NCBI RefSeq assembly: GCF_001434835.1
Contig: NZ_AZDV01000023.1
Span: 4,982-68,981, forward strand
Length of the DNA: 64,000 nt
From: Levilactobacillus acidifarinae DSM 19394 = JCM 15949
Lineage (GTDB): Bacteria; Bacillota; Bacilli; Lactobacillales; Lactobacillaceae
Direction of reading: 5' to 3'
Both the position numbers and the translations under genes were made by a program. Positions 17,021 to 26,212 of the stretch are shown here, in pieces; positions within the stretch are counted from its first letter, which is position 1, and every line of letters begins with the position of its first letter. The notes beneath the pieces were generated by a model, which did not search any database, was not told the DNA's origin, and saw nothing but the letters and a program-made list of their open reading frames with translations.

Positions 17021-17836
17021 ATGACGAATGAATTTCCCCAAACGCTAACCATTGCGGGGACCGACAGCGGGGGTGGCGCCGGAGTCATGGCCGATCTGAA
17101 GACCATGCAAGAACGCCACGTTTTTAGCACGGCGGTGATTGTGGCGGTGACGGCGCAAAACACCAAGGGCGTGCAGGACTTCATGGCCCTGCCCCAACAG
17201 TTGATCGACGAACAGTTCGCGTCATTAGCCGACGATTTCAAGATTCGCGCCTGCAAGACGGGGATGTTAGCCGACGCCGAACACGTGCACATCGTCGTTG
17301 AGAACCTGAAACGCTATAATTTCGGCCCACTGACGGTCGACCCCGTCATGATTGCCAAGGGCGGGGCGGCCTTACTAGCCGACGACGCCGTGGCGACGGT
17401 GCGTGACGAACTGTTACCGTTGGCCGACGTGTTAACGCCTAACTTACCGGAAGCCCAACGCTTGACGGGCTTACCGCTCGATAGCAAGGAAGAGATGGAG
17501 GCCGCGGCGGTCGAACTCCAGAATCTGGGGGCCAAAAACGTGGTCATCAAGGGGGGGCACGAAGCCATCCCGGACCAGGCCAGCGACTTTGTATTGCTCG
17601 AAGACGGCCGGTCGTTCTGGCTGACCGCCCCGCGGATCGATACGGTGCGGACCCACGGCACGGGCGACACTCTGTCGTCGTGTATCACGGCTGAACTGGC
17701 GAAGGGCGCCGATTTTGAAACGGCCATTCGTTTGGGGAAAGATTACGTCACGGCGGCCATTGCCCACCCGATTGAAGTCGGCCACGGGCACGGACCGTTG
17801 AACCATTGGGCTTACAATCAAGGAGGGACGCTATAA
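17021..17836 (+). CDS. thiD: Hydroxymethylpyrimidine / phosphomethylpyrimidine kinase
   Basis: 271 aa ribokinase-fold enzyme. TIAGTDSGGGAGVMADLKTM at the N-terminus and HGTGDTLSS near residue 210 are diagnostic. It phosphorylates HMP twice to HMP-PP, the pyrimidine precursor joined by ThiE. It lies 20 bp after thiM, and its stop overlaps the thiE start by one base. Confidence 0.95.
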   Translation: MTNEFPQTLTIAGTDSGGGAGVMADLKTMQERHVFSTAVIVAVTAQNTKGVQDFMALPQQLIDEQFASLADDFKIRACKTGMLADAEHVHIVVENLKRYNFGPLTVDPVMIAKGGAALLADDAVATVRDELLPLADVLTPNLPEAQRLTGLPLDSKEEMEAAAVELQNLGAKNVVIKGGHEAIPDQASDFVLLEDGRSFWLTAPRIDTVRTHGTGDTLSSCITAELAKGADFETAIRLGKDYVTAAIAHPIEVGHGHGPLNHWAYNQGGTL

Positions 17837-18498
17837 TGTCAGTAACCTTTGAACCCGGCTTACTCCGGGCCTATTTTGTGGCGGGCAGTCAGGACGTGCC
17901 CGGTCGTGATTTACGGGACGTCTTAGCCACCATGTTGACGGCCGGCATCACGGCCTACCAGTTTCGTGACAAGGGCGCCAGTAACTTGACGCCCGACCAA
18001 CGATTAGAACTAGGCCGCGACTTACGCGAGCAATGCCGGGCGGCCAGTGTGCCGTTTATCGTCGATGATGACGTCGAGTTGGCCCTAAAATTGGACGCCG
18101 ACGGGATTCACGTGGGACAAAGCGACGAACGGATTCAGCAGGTCTTAGCAGCGACTAACGACCGGCAGATGTTTGTGGGCCTGTCATGTTCGACGGCGGC
18201 CGAGGTTGCTACGGCCAACCAGATTGAGGGCATCGCCTATCTGGGCAGCGGGCCGATTTACCCGACGGTTTCCAAGGACGACGCCGATCCCGTGATTGGC
18301 ACGGCCGGTTTAGCCCAGTTGGTTCAGCAGTCACGGGTTCCCGTGGTGGCCATCGGTGGGGTGACCCTCGAATCGTTACCGGCTATCGCCCAGACGGGGG
18401 CGGCCGGGGTGGCGGTGATCACCTTGCTGACTCGGCACGATCGCCCACAGGTCGCGGTTGACGCCATGCGCATGGCGTTTACCAAACCGGCAAAATAA
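17836..18498 (+). CDS. thiE: Thiamine-phosphate synthase
   Basis: 220 aa TIM barrel. YQFRDKGAS, FIVDDDVELALKLDADGIHVGQSD and YLGSGPIYPTVSKDDAD fit ThiE, which joins HMP-PP and thiazole phosphate. The ATG overlaps the thiD stop (TAATG) and follows AAGGAGGG, so the longer frame from 17806 is rejected. This completes a salvage-only route: no thiC or thiG in the window. Confidence 0.95.
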   Translation: MSVTFEPGLLRAYFVAGSQDVPGRDLRDVLATMLTAGITAYQFRDKGASNLTPDQRLELGRDLREQCRAASVPFIVDDDVELALKLDADGIHVGQSDERIQQVLAATNDRQMFVGLSCSTAAEVATANQIEGIAYLGSGPIYPTVSKDDADPVIGTAGLAQLVQQSRVPVVAIGGVTLESLPAIAQTGAAGVAVITLLTRHDRPQVAVDAMRMAFTKPAK

Positions 18499-18560
18499 TT
18501 GCGTTTTAAGCAAAAATAGGTTATCGTTCAGACTATTACTGGATCAAAAGGGGATTACCT

Positions 18561-20486
18561 ATGAGCTTTTTAGAGCTAAAAAATATTCATAAATCTTACT
18601 ACATGAATAAGACGCCGTTTCCCGTCTTGAAGGGGATTAGTCTGAAGTTCGACCGCGGCGAGTTCGTGTCGATTCTAGGTGAGTCCGGTGGGGGGAAGAC
18701 CACGCTGATGAACATCATCGGTGGGTTGGACGCCCAGTACGAGGGTGACGTGTTGTTAAACGGCGAATCGCTACACCATGCGTCCGTGAAGCAACTAGAC
18801 ACGTTCCGGCGACAAACGATTGGGTTTATCTTCCAAAACTTCAACCTGATCAGTCACCTGAGCATCCTGGATAACGTGATGGTGTCGTTGCAGATGACCA
18901 AGCTTAGCCGTAAGGAACAGCGCGACCGGGCGACCGAATTGCTGGATCAGGTGGGGTTAAAGGAACACCGCCATAAGCACCCGAACCAGTTGTCTGGGGG
19001 GCAAAAGCAACGGGTCGCCATTGCGCGGGCCTTGGCATCGGACCCCGACATCATCATTGCCGACGAACCGACCGGTGCCCTGGATTCGCAGAACACCCAA
19101 GAAATCCTGGCGTTGATGGACGACATCGCGGCCAGTGGCAAGCTGGTCATCTGTGTGACCCACTCGCAAGAGGTGGCCGACCACGGGACGCGAATCGTGC
19201 ACATGGCGGATGGCTTGATCGACCGCGACGAAAACTTAAAGGATCCGTTCCCGGTTAACGACCACGCCGAAATGCCCGCTAAGCACCTGGGCTTCATGGC
19301 GATGGTCCGTATGGCGCTGCAACACATGCGCTATAACCTGGGACGCAACCTGTTGATTATCTTCGGGGCATCGATCGGGATTTTCAGTGTGATTCTGATG
19401 CTAGGTTTAGGCCGCGGGGTTAAGGGGTACATTAATCACGAAATTTATTCGCAGATTAAACCGACCGCGGTGCAGGTGGCCCAGAAGACCAGCAGTGAGA
19501 GTCCCAAGAAGCTTGAAATGAAGGCCGCCGACGTGCAACGCTTGAAGAAGCTCGACCACGTCAAAAAGGTCCAATTAGGGTTCTACACGCAAGGCGCGCA
19601 GGTCCAGCACAACGGAACCAGTTCGACGGCTCAGATCGTCCAAACGGTGACCGACCAGATGCTGGCCAAGAGTGTTAAGAAGGGTCACACGCCGAAGACC
19701 GGTGAGGTGATGTTGGGTAAGGACTTCGCCAAGAAGTTCAATAAAAAACACCCGTATAAGCTGGTTGGCAAGACGGTTAAGGTGTCCCTGACGGCGATGG
19801 ATAAGAACAATATTCCGACCGTCATGACCAAGAAATTGACGGTCAGCGGGATTACCGATGGTAGTGGTGGTCAGTTACAGACCAACCTGAACACCATCAA
19901 GCAAATGTACCAGAACAAAAACCTGACCTTCCGGGCCAACTTTGCGACGGTCGACATCGCCGGGTTCAGTCACGTCACTAGCGTTCAGGATAAGATCAAG
20001 GCGATGAAGGCTAGCAACGGCAAGGCCCAGTATCAATTGACCGGGGCCGGCGCCATCGTGTCGACGTTGAATACCTACATTCAGTTGGCCTTCTACGTGT
20101 TAGCCGCGATTGCCGGCATCTCGCTGTTAGTTTCCGCGATTATGATTATTGTGGTGCTCTACATCAGCGTGTCGGAACGAACCAAGGAAATTGGGATTCT
20201 GCGGGCCTTAGGGGTTCGGCGCCGGGATATTAAGAACCTGTTCTTGTCGGAAGCCTTCTTCTTGGGACTGTTCTCCAGCGTCTTGGCGTTGGCCTTCACC
20301 GAACTGGTGGCGGTCCTCGCCAACAACGTGGCGACTAAGTATATCGGTTACAGTATCATTGGCATTACTGGCAACTACCTGATCTTTGGGGTGGTCGTCG
20401 CGATTGTGATTAGCCTGTTAGCTGCCTTAGCGCCATCGAGCCGGGCCGCTAAGCTGGATCCAATTGAAGCCTTAGCTTACGAATAA
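18561..20486 (+). CDS. MacB-like ABC transporter, ATPase fused to permease
   Basis: 641 aa. Residues 1-230 form an ABC ATPase of the LolD/MacB class: Walker [10 protein letters not shown], signature LSGGQKQR, Walker [13 protein letters not shown] transmembrane helix near 270 is followed by a Lys-rich extracytoplasmic MacB_PCD-like domain, then three C-terminal FtsX helices including [21 protein letters not shown]. Such proteins export peptides or lipid-like compounds or work by mechanotransmission. There is no partner histidine kinase nearby. Ends at a strong terminator. Confidence 0.93.
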   Translation: MSFLELKNIHKSYYMNKTPFPVLKGISLKFDRGEFVSILGESGGGKTTLMNIIGGLDAQYEGDVLLNGESLHHASVKQLDTFRRQTIGFIFQNFNLISHLSILDNVMVSLQMTKLSRKEQRDRATELLDQVGLKEHRHKHPNQLSGGQKQRVAIARALASDPDIIIADEPTGALDSQNTQEILALMDDIAASGKLVICVTHSQEVADHGTRIVHMADGLIDRDENLKDPFPVNDHAEMPAKHLGFMAMVRMALQHMRYNLGRNLLIIFGASIGIFSVILMLGLGRGVKGYINHEIYSQIKPTAVQVAQKTSSESPKKLEMKAADVQRLKKLDHVKKVQLGFYTQGAQVQHNGTSSTAQIVQTVTDQMLAKSVKKGHTPKTGEVMLGKDFAKKFNKKHPYKLVGKTVKVSLTAMDKNNIPTVMTKKLTVSGITDGSGGQLQTNLNTIKQMYQNKNLTFRANFATVDIAGFSHVTSVQDKIKAMKASNGKAQYQLTGAGAIVSTLNTYIQLAFYVLAAIAGISLLVSAIMIIVVLYISVSERTKEIGILRALGVRRRDIKNLFLSEAFFLGLFSSVLALAFTELVAVLANNVATKYIGYSIIGITGNYLIFGVVVAIVISLLAALAPSSRAAKLDPIEALAYE

Positions 20487-20497
20487 TTTAAAAGCGT

Positions 20498-20538
20498 AAA
20501 ATAGCCACCGACGAATTGATCGTCGGTGGCTATTTTTT
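20498..20538 (+). terminator. Terminator after the ABC transporter
   Basis: AAATAGCCACCGACGA / TCGTCGGTGGCTATTTTTTT hairpin. Confidence 0.9.
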
Positions 20539-20967
20539 TATAGAATTATGTAACACTTTTAATTTAATGTCACCATCGTAAAAGACGGTTAAATCGGAAA
20601 CAGCCCGTCCACGAGATTGGTGCGGTAGGCGAGCTGAATTCGTCATAAATTTGAGAAGTTAAGCTGACTAAGACCTAACTTTACAGTCTTCATTCTAACA
20701 TGGTTCTTGGGACAAGCCAACCGTAAGCTCACTAATTGGGGTGCTGATTTAACAATTTACTAATAGTTGCTGGGACTCGAAAGCAGGGTGGTCGTTGATA
20801 GATTAAACGATCTTTTTCGTTGGAACTTTCAAGTAAAGAGGTGGTGGCAACGACTTTAAGGCGGCCACTAAAATTTTTAGCCGGTTTTTAAGTGAAAGCG
20901 CTTTTCAAATACCGGCCAAACACGTAAACTATGAAATGTGGTGAAAATGAAAGGAGTTCATTAGGTT
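20539..20967. other. Intergenic upstream of the amidase, with a cre-like box
   Basis: About 430 bp, no gene seen. Near the right end TGAAAGCGCTTTTCA (20893-20907) is one inserted base away from a perfect cre palindrome and sits inside a CCGGT...ACCGG dyad. Catabolite control of the amidase is possible. Confidence 0.45.
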
Positions 20968-23163
20968 ATGGTAACGAATAGACGGCAACACTCGCGGCGG
21001 CGCTTTAGGAGCTGGTTACTCCTCGCGCTGACCACGGTTACGGTCGGCATGGTTGGCGGGCTGGCGGTTCCAGCCCACGCCACGACGACCAGCAGTAACG
21101 TCACAGCAGGTCAACTCCAGCAGGCAGTTGGGTCTACGGGGACGGTGGCAACACCGACCACGACTCAGGCGGGCTTAGCTGCCGAGGTGTACCACAAGAG
21201 TTCAGCGCTGGATCTTGCCCAGGAGGTTCGCACGGGCAAGGTGACCAGTACGGCGTTGGTCAAGCAAGCCATCGCGAAGGTCAAGGCGGATAATCCCCAA
21301 TTAAACGGGGTCATCTCGTTACGTGAGGACGCGGCGTTGCAAGAAGCGGCCGCCCTCAAGGACACCGGCCAGCCGTTTCTGGGCGTGCCCATCCTGATTA
21401 AGGGGCTAGGCCAGATCATCAAGGGTGGCCAAAACACCCAGGGCCTACTGACCAATAAGGATGTCATCTCCGGAGTTACCGGAACGTTGGTCCGTAACCT
21501 CCAGACGGCCGGGTTCATCGTAATTGGTCAAACGAATTTTCCGGAAATGGGCTTATTAAATATTACGGATTCCAAGCTTTACGGCGCTGCGCATAGCGCC
21601 TGGAACACGGCCTACCAGCCCGGTGGGTCGTCGGGGGGCTCCGCGACCAGCGTGGCCGACGGCATGGTACCGTTGGCGACCGGGAATGACGCCGGGGGGT
21701 CGATTCGGATTCCCGCGTCCTGGTCGGGACTGATTGGGTTAAAGCCCACCCAAGGTGTGATCTTAGGTGATAGTTCCTCGGCTACGGCGCACGGGGTGAA
21801 CTTCGCCGAAACTAAGACTATGGCGGATACCGAAGCCCTATTTACGGCCTTGAAGAATCCTAAGACGGCTACCACGGCGGCCCCCGAAAGTTTAAAGGGG
21901 CTGACGGTGGCGTACACCACCAAGTCGCCGGTCGGCACGCCAGTCAGCGCTGACGCGGTGCGGGCCGTTCAACAAGCGGTCAGCTTTTTGAAGCAGCAGG
22001 GGCTCCAGGTCAAGGAAGTCGACCCACCTGTCGACGGCGTGGCCCTGATGAAGGACTATTACTTATTGGATACGTCGGTAGGGAGCCTGTCAAATTACTT
22101 AACCCAGTTCTACCAGAAACGGGCGATGACCAAGGATGACGTGAGTCCCATGAACTGGGGCCTGTATCAAGCTAGTAAAAATGTGACTACGGAACGAAGA
22201 GCGGCGGCCAACGCCGAGATTGCGGCCGCGGCCGAGAAGATGGCGACGTTCCATCAGACCTATCCACTTCTGCTGACGCCAACGACGGCCACCACGGCGC
22301 CGTTAGTCAGTGATCCGGCGGTCTTGCCGGCGGACGTGGCCAAGTTGGAAAACATGGAAAATATTCCGGCTGACCAGCAGATGCAGGTGATTTACGATGC
22401 TTGGCTACACGGCCTTAGTAAGACGCCGTTCACCCAGCAGGCTAACCTGACGGGCGAACCGGCTATCAGTTTACCGACCTACGTTTCAGCCAGTGGTCTG
22501 CCGTTAGGCGTGCAATTTAACGCCGCTAAGGGGCAAGATCCTTTGCTGATGAAGGTCGGCGAGCTGTTCGAACAACACCACCAATTCAAATTACTTCAAG
22601 ATCAATCCACCACGACAACCCCGACGACGCCAAGCGCAACGCCGGCACCATCTCAGGAGTCATCAGCAACTACCGCGCCAACGGCAACCCAACCTAGCGT
22701 GACGGAACCCACGGTAGTCCCCACGATGCAAACTAAGCGTTATGCCAAAAATATTTACGTGACGAAGGCCTTTAAGCTGTATCGTAACGTGACCGACTTG
22801 ACCGTTAAGCACAGTTATGGCACCCACAGTCGGGCCACGGCGCCACACTTTAAGGTAACGGGAATCGTGACCCTAAAGAACGGACAAGAGTTCTACCGGG
22901 TCAAGGGTGGCTACATTCGCACCACCGTGGCAGCCCATAATCTGTATTACCAACGGACGACGAAGCAAGTCAAGGTGATTGCCAAGCACGGCATCTACGA
23001 ATACCGCCACGCGACGTTAAAGGCCGGCCAGCGCGTCAAGCTGATCAAGCCGAAGACCACGTTAAAGGTGAAGAAGATCGTCTTTCAGGGGCACGTTACC
23101 CGGTATCAACTGACCAACGGCCACTACATCACGGCTAACCGCCAGTTGATTCAGTGGCGGTAA
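20968..23163 (+). CDS. Secreted amidase-signature hydrolase with C-terminal SLAP/SH3-like region
   Basis: 731 aa. An Arg-rich signal peptide ends at VPAHA (about residue 39). Residues 70-550 form an amidase-signature domain with Lys in ILIKGLG, the cis-Ser in GGSSGGSAT and the nucleophile Ser in GNDAGGSIRIPAS, the complete Ser-cisSer-Lys triad. A Thr/Ser/Pro linker (about 550-590) leads to about 140 basic residues with repeated KxFKLYRNV / HNLYY-type motifs like SLAP/SH3-type wall-binding modules. Most amidase-signature enzymes are cytosolic; this one appears exported and wall-bound. Substrate unknown. Confidence 0.88.
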   Translation: MVTNRRQHSRRRFRSWLLLALTTVTVGMVGGLAVPAHATTTSSNVTAGQLQQAVGSTGTVATPTTTQAGLAAEVYHKSSALDLAQEVRTGKVTSTALVKQAIAKVKADNPQLNGVISLREDAALQEAAALKDTGQPFLGVPILIKGLGQIIKGGQNTQGLLTNKDVISGVTGTLVRNLQTAGFIVIGQTNFPEMGLLNITDSKLYGAAHSAWNTAYQPGGSSGGSATSVADGMVPLATGNDAGGSIRIPASWSGLIGLKPTQGVILGDSSSATAHGVNFAETKTMADTEALFTALKNPKTATTAAPESLKGLTVAYTTKSPVGTPVSADAVRAVQQAVSFLKQQGLQVKEVDPPVDGVALMKDYYLLDTSVGSLSNYLTQFYQKRAMTKDDVSPMNWGLYQASKNVTTERRAAANAEIAAAAEKMATFHQTYPLLLTPTTATTAPLVSDPAVLPADVAKLENMENIPADQQMQVIYDAWLHGLSKTPFTQQANLTGEPAISLPTYVSASGLPLGVQFNAAKGQDPLLMKVGELFEQHHQFKLLQDQSTTTTPTTPSATPAPSQESSATTAPTATQPSVTEPTVVPTMQTKRYAKNIYVTKAFKLYRNVTDLTVKHSYGTHSRATAPHFKVTGIVTLKNGQEFYRVKGGYIRTTVAAHNLYYQRTTKQVKVIAKHGIYEYRHATLKAGQRVKLIKPKTTLKVKKIVFQGHVTRYQLTNGHYITANRQLIQWR

Positions 23164-23606
23164 TCCTAAGAATTTGCTGAGAACGGTCAAAGCGTGACTG
23201 GCCAACGTTTAGCGGGGGTCGATTAATTAACGGCCGCAAGTTGAATTGACGAATAACGTTTCAGGCGGTAAAGTGGGCGCAGTGGGCATCGAGAATTTGC
23301 CCACCGTGATGCGGGAGAGAACCGGATCACCGTCTACGCCGATGGCGAGGTGACCGGAGTTGGTCACAGCTTCGGGGAAAAACAAGGCTTGCCATTCTGA
23401 ACGTATGTTCGTATAATGAGAAGCGAGACCATCGCGGCTTTTTAGGGTAGTATTCCCCTCATCTGGGGCGACCCCCGGGTGCAACGTCTAATTTTTGCAC
23501 GGTCAACTTTTGTCGTCTGACTAGCAATGGGTCATCATCACCGGGATGGTGGCCGGGAAGACCTTACCGGCGAGCGAAATCCTCGTGGTCGTCGCGTCTA
23601 TCAATA
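23164..23606. other. Gene-poor stretch with possible decayed coding sequence
   Basis: On the plus strand, short open stretches look protein-like but lack starts and shift frame: about 23320-23400 reads ...RITVYADGEVTGVGHSFGEK..., and about 23530-23604 reads ...MVAGKTLPASEILVVVAS.... They may be remnants of one deleted gene. I see no intact gene. Confidence 0.3.
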
Positions 23607-23653
23607 AAGGAACCAAGTTTTCGTGGGGATACGAAAACTTGGTTCCTTTTTTT
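23607..23653 (+). terminator. Strong terminator-type hairpin
   Basis: Perfect arms AAGGAACCAAGTTTTCGT / ACGAAAACTTGGTTCCTT followed by TTTTT. No intact upstream gene remains for it, supporting gene decay to its left. Confidence 0.85.
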
Positions 23654-23686
23654 GCGTCAAAATAAACTAATTTAACGGAGTTATCG

Positions 23687-24739
23687 TTAGAAGGCGCGGG
23701 TGGTCTTCATGACCTGAGCCGGCCGGTTGGTCAACAGGTAACCCGTCCCGTTATTGGTGAATTGTAGGCCTTCAAACTCGCGCTTGCCGTTCAGGTTCGT
23801 GGCCTCAACGTCACTTTCCTTGAGGTGGCCAAGCTTGCTGACGGGCACGGACGAGATACTGCCGTCACTGATGAAGTACAGCCGGTTCCGTTTAGCGTTG
23901 TACGCCAGCGACTGACTTTTGGTCCCGGGGTTGTGGCGCAGGCCCTGCATGATCAGGTGGAAGTTCACGAACTTACTGTGGATCTTTCCCTGGTAGATCT
24001 TGACGGTACCCTTAGGCGCCCAACCACCGTTGGAATAGGTGTAGAAGTAGGCGTTGCCGTGCTTGTCGAAAGTTAGGTTTTCGCCCATCGGCACCGTGTT
24101 CTTCAACATGAAGTTGATCCGCTTGACGGGCTTTAAGGTCTTGGTGCTGACCTGCTGGACGTTACTATGTATCGCGGTGGCGCCTACGAACCAGAGCTGA
24201 CCGTTCTTGGGATTACGGGCTAACGATTGGCCGTGACCGCAAGCGAAGTCTGGTCCCACCTTAACGTTTTTCAGGATGGCCTTATCCTTAGCCGTCAGGG
24301 CGTGGTTGGCGCGATCCTTGTCGGCCTGGGCTAACGCGGATGAGGTCGCGCCCATTTTCCGCAGGGCGGCCAGGTTGTACTTGGCGATGAAGCCCCGGTC
24401 GTTGTGGTGGGTACTCAGGACGTACATGGTATGACCGGTACGGTCCATCACCAGACTCTGGGGATTCTGCCAACCGATTTGATCGGGTAACAGGATATCG
24501 GTCTTGAACCCGACCTTGGTGCCCTTAGTGCTGGTCATGACTGACCCGTAACCGGTAAAACTATAACGCGGAACGAAGAGGTTCCGGTTATTTACCGTTT
24601 TATAGTGCGCCACGTTGTAATTGGCCAGGGCGTTACCGTGTTGGGTGTACGTCTTGGCGGAGGCGTTAAGACTGGTACCTCCCAGGAAAAATAAAGCGGC
24701 TGCCGTGGCGGTCAGCCAACCCCAAGTTGCTTTGTGCAT
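23687..24739 (-). CDS. Secreted propeller-like protein of unknown function
   Basis: 350 aa. The signal peptide (hydrophobic LTATAAALFFLGGTS) ends near NASAK. The mature part has repeated short motifs typical of beta-propeller blades: SLVMDRTGHTMYVLS, SLARNPKNGQLWFVG, LTFDKHGNAYFYT, SLAYNAKRNRLYFIS. No anchor, so probably released or held by charge. The biochemical role is unknown. The LysR-like gene and sigma factor lie beyond it and are not co-transcribed. Confidence 0.8.
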   Translation of the reverse strand: MHKATWGWLTATAAALFFLGGTSLNASAKTYTQHGNALANYNVAHYKTVNNRNLFVPRYSFTGYGSVMTSTKGTKVGFKTDILLPDQIGWQNPQSLVMDRTGHTMYVLSTHHNDRGFIAKYNLAALRKMGATSSALAQADKDRANHALTAKDKAILKNVKVGPDFACGHGQSLARNPKNGQLWFVGATAIHSNVQQVSTKTLKPVKRINFMLKNTVPMGENLTFDKHGNAYFYTYSNGGWAPKGTVKIYQGKIHSKFVNFHLIMQGLRHNPGTKSQSLAYNAKRNRLYFISDGSISSVPVSKLGHLKESDVEATNLNGKREFEGLQFTNNGTGYLLTNRPAQVMKTTRAF

Positions 24740-25044
24740 CGAAGACCCACTCCTTATATGCGAAATTTGTCACAAGTTATTTATAACACGAACAATCCGA
24801 AAAAGAAAATTTTCTTAGACTCAATTATTCAAAAGCAACCGGTTTCTTGGGGTTTGGGGGGCGCAAGCATAACCGGGAAAACAGCGCAATGGGAGCGTTC
24901 TTATAATGACTGAATATGGTTTGGTAGCGCCTAATTAGGGGGAATGCCGCGTAAATTAGGGGTTAGACGGGTCTAGACCGACCCGGTATGCTAGATTCTG
25001 TTCTCCGGAGAACAAAATTTAACTGGAAATGAGGATTTTTTCTA
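24740..25044. other. Divergent intergenic region before the sigma factor
   Basis: 305 bp. The left part holds the minus-strand promoter area of the secreted protein. The right part holds the sigma factor promoter with two palindromes. Nothing else is seen. Confidence 0.5.
24963..25014 (+). promoter_or_regulatory. Sigma-factor promoter with two palindromes
   Basis: TTAGAC (24963-24968), 18-bp spacer, TATGCT (24987-24992). The spacer contains GGTCTAGACC (24970-24979), and the start region carries the 16-bp perfect palindrome TGTTCTCCGGAGAACA (24999-25014). Both are candidate repressor sites. Confidence 0.55.
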
Positions 25045-25596
25045 TTGAGAGATCAAGAAGAAGCATTTAATTTCTTATTCACGGGTGACCACGAGCGCAT
25101 TCTCCATGCGGCGTTGAAACGACTGCATTTGTCGCCGATCCACGCCGACTATGACGATTACCTACAAGAAAGCCGACTCCTATTTCTCAAGGTTTACCAA
25201 CGGTTTCCAGATAATCCGTTGGAAAAACCGCATCAGTTTCTGGCGTACGCCCAACAGAAAATTTACTGGACCTTACTCGATCACTTGCGCAAGGAGCGAC
25301 GCCGGGCACAATACCTGGCCGAAGGCGATCACGAGACGTTATTAGCGGAATTACCCGCGGCGCGACTGCCCCAAACCGACGTGGAGGGGCGCCTTTCTCA
25401 GGAACGTCTTTTGCAGGCCATCCACGCACAAGGCACTTTGGGGGAATGGACCTACCTGAGCGGGACGGTAGTTAATCAGCTAACTCCGGCCGAGATTGCG
25501 CGGCAGTGTGGCGTCAGCCGACAAACTGTGTATCGTTGGCGGCGAACGCTGATCAAACGGCTGCGGCAAAATAATTTTTGGCTAATGTGGCCCTAA
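25045..25596 (+). CDS. Sigma-70 family RNA polymerase sigma factor (SigH/ComX-like)
   Basis: 183 aa from a TTG start behind GAGGA. Region 2 is seen in YDDYLQESRLLFLKVYQRF and the AYAQQKIYWTLLDHLRKERRR segment; region 4 in LTPAEIARQCGVSRQTVYRWRRTLIKRLR. Size and motifs fit the SigH/ComX-like or ECF-like sigma factors of lactobacilli, some of which control late competence genes. It precedes two small genes (DUF1659, DUF2922) that may be co-regulated. Confidence 0.85.
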   Translation: MRDQEEAFNFLFTGDHERILHAALKRLHLSPIHADYDDYLQESRLLFLKVYQRFPDNPLEKPHQFLAYAQQKIYWTLLDHLRKERRRAQYLAEGDHETLLAELPAARLPQTDVEGRLSQERLLQAIHAQGTLGEWTYLSGTVVNQLTPAEIARQCGVSRQTVYRWRRTLIKRLRQNNFWLMWP

Positions 25597-25689
25597 GGGG
25601 TGATAAATTCGGTCGCCATTTCGTTAGTAAGAGTGTAAGGGTTGGCCAGCTCACTTACACCACCACAACTTTGAGAGGAGTTTCAACTT

Positions 25690-25887
25690 ATGACTAAGAC
25701 TTGGTTAAAGACGTCAATCACTTTTCTGATGGGGACCGATGCCGCGCACCCCGTACGCATCGTTTTGAATAACGGGGTCACCGCACCAGAGCCCGAACAG
25801 ATTGAAGCGTTTGGGGGCTACTTAGCCAGTTTGACGGGGTTACCTTTCATCCGGGCGAACGTGACAACGCAAAACGCTGTGGCCTAA
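25690..25887 (+). CDS. DUF1659-type small protein
   Basis: 65 aa. The WLKTSITFLMGTD opening and ASLTGLPFIRANVTTQN ending fit DUF1659. Function unknown. It follows GAGAGGAG and lies 25 bp before the DUF2922 gene, a pairing that recurs in Firmicutes. Confidence 0.75.
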   Translation: MTKTWLKTSITFLMGTDAAHPVRIVLNNGVTAPEPEQIEAFGGYLASLTGLPFIRANVTTQNAVA

Positions 25888-25912
25888 CGCGCTAAGAGGA
25901 GGAATTTAAACG

Positions 25913-26137
25913 ATGAAAACTTTAGAATTAAGCTTTAAAGGCACGGACCACCGGATCAAGAACTTGCGGTTGAAGTACGTGAACGCCGACCTGACGGCGG
26001 AAGAAGCAGAAGCCGTGATGCTCAAGATGGCGGCCAGCAAGTTGTTCGTGAAGCAGGACGTCGAACTTTACGCCACACCGGTGAGTGCGACCGTGGTGGA
26101 AACCACGAAGACGCCGCTGCCGGGAGGCGCCGCCTAA
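25913..26137 (+). CDS. DUF2922-type small protein
   Basis: 74 aa. MKTLELSFKGTDHRIKNLRLKYV followed by LTAEEAEAVMLKMAA fits DUF2922. The C-terminus is Pro/Gly-rich. Function unknown. AGGAGG precedes the ATG. It ends at a shared terminator facing the LysR gene. Confidence 0.75.
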   Translation: MKTLELSFKGTDHRIKNLRLKYVNADLTAEEAEAVMLKMAASKLFVKQDVELYATPVSATVVETTKTPLPGGAA

Positions 26138-26167
26138 CCAGTCACTGAAACCACCGGGTGATCAATC

Positions 26168-26203
26168 AAAAACGCAGGTCCCTGTTCGGGGGCCTGCGTT
26201 TTT
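26168..26203. terminator. Terminator between convergent genes
   Basis: AAAAACGCAGG..CC / GG..CCTGCGTTTTT hairpin with A- and T-rich flanks, usable both ways. Confidence 0.85.
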
Positions 26204-26212
26204 CGTTTCGAG

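Noticed and set aside
23227-23484. 85-codon minus-strand frame
   Set aside because: No RBS, odd composition, and it overlaps a decayed plus-strand region; no family resemblance.
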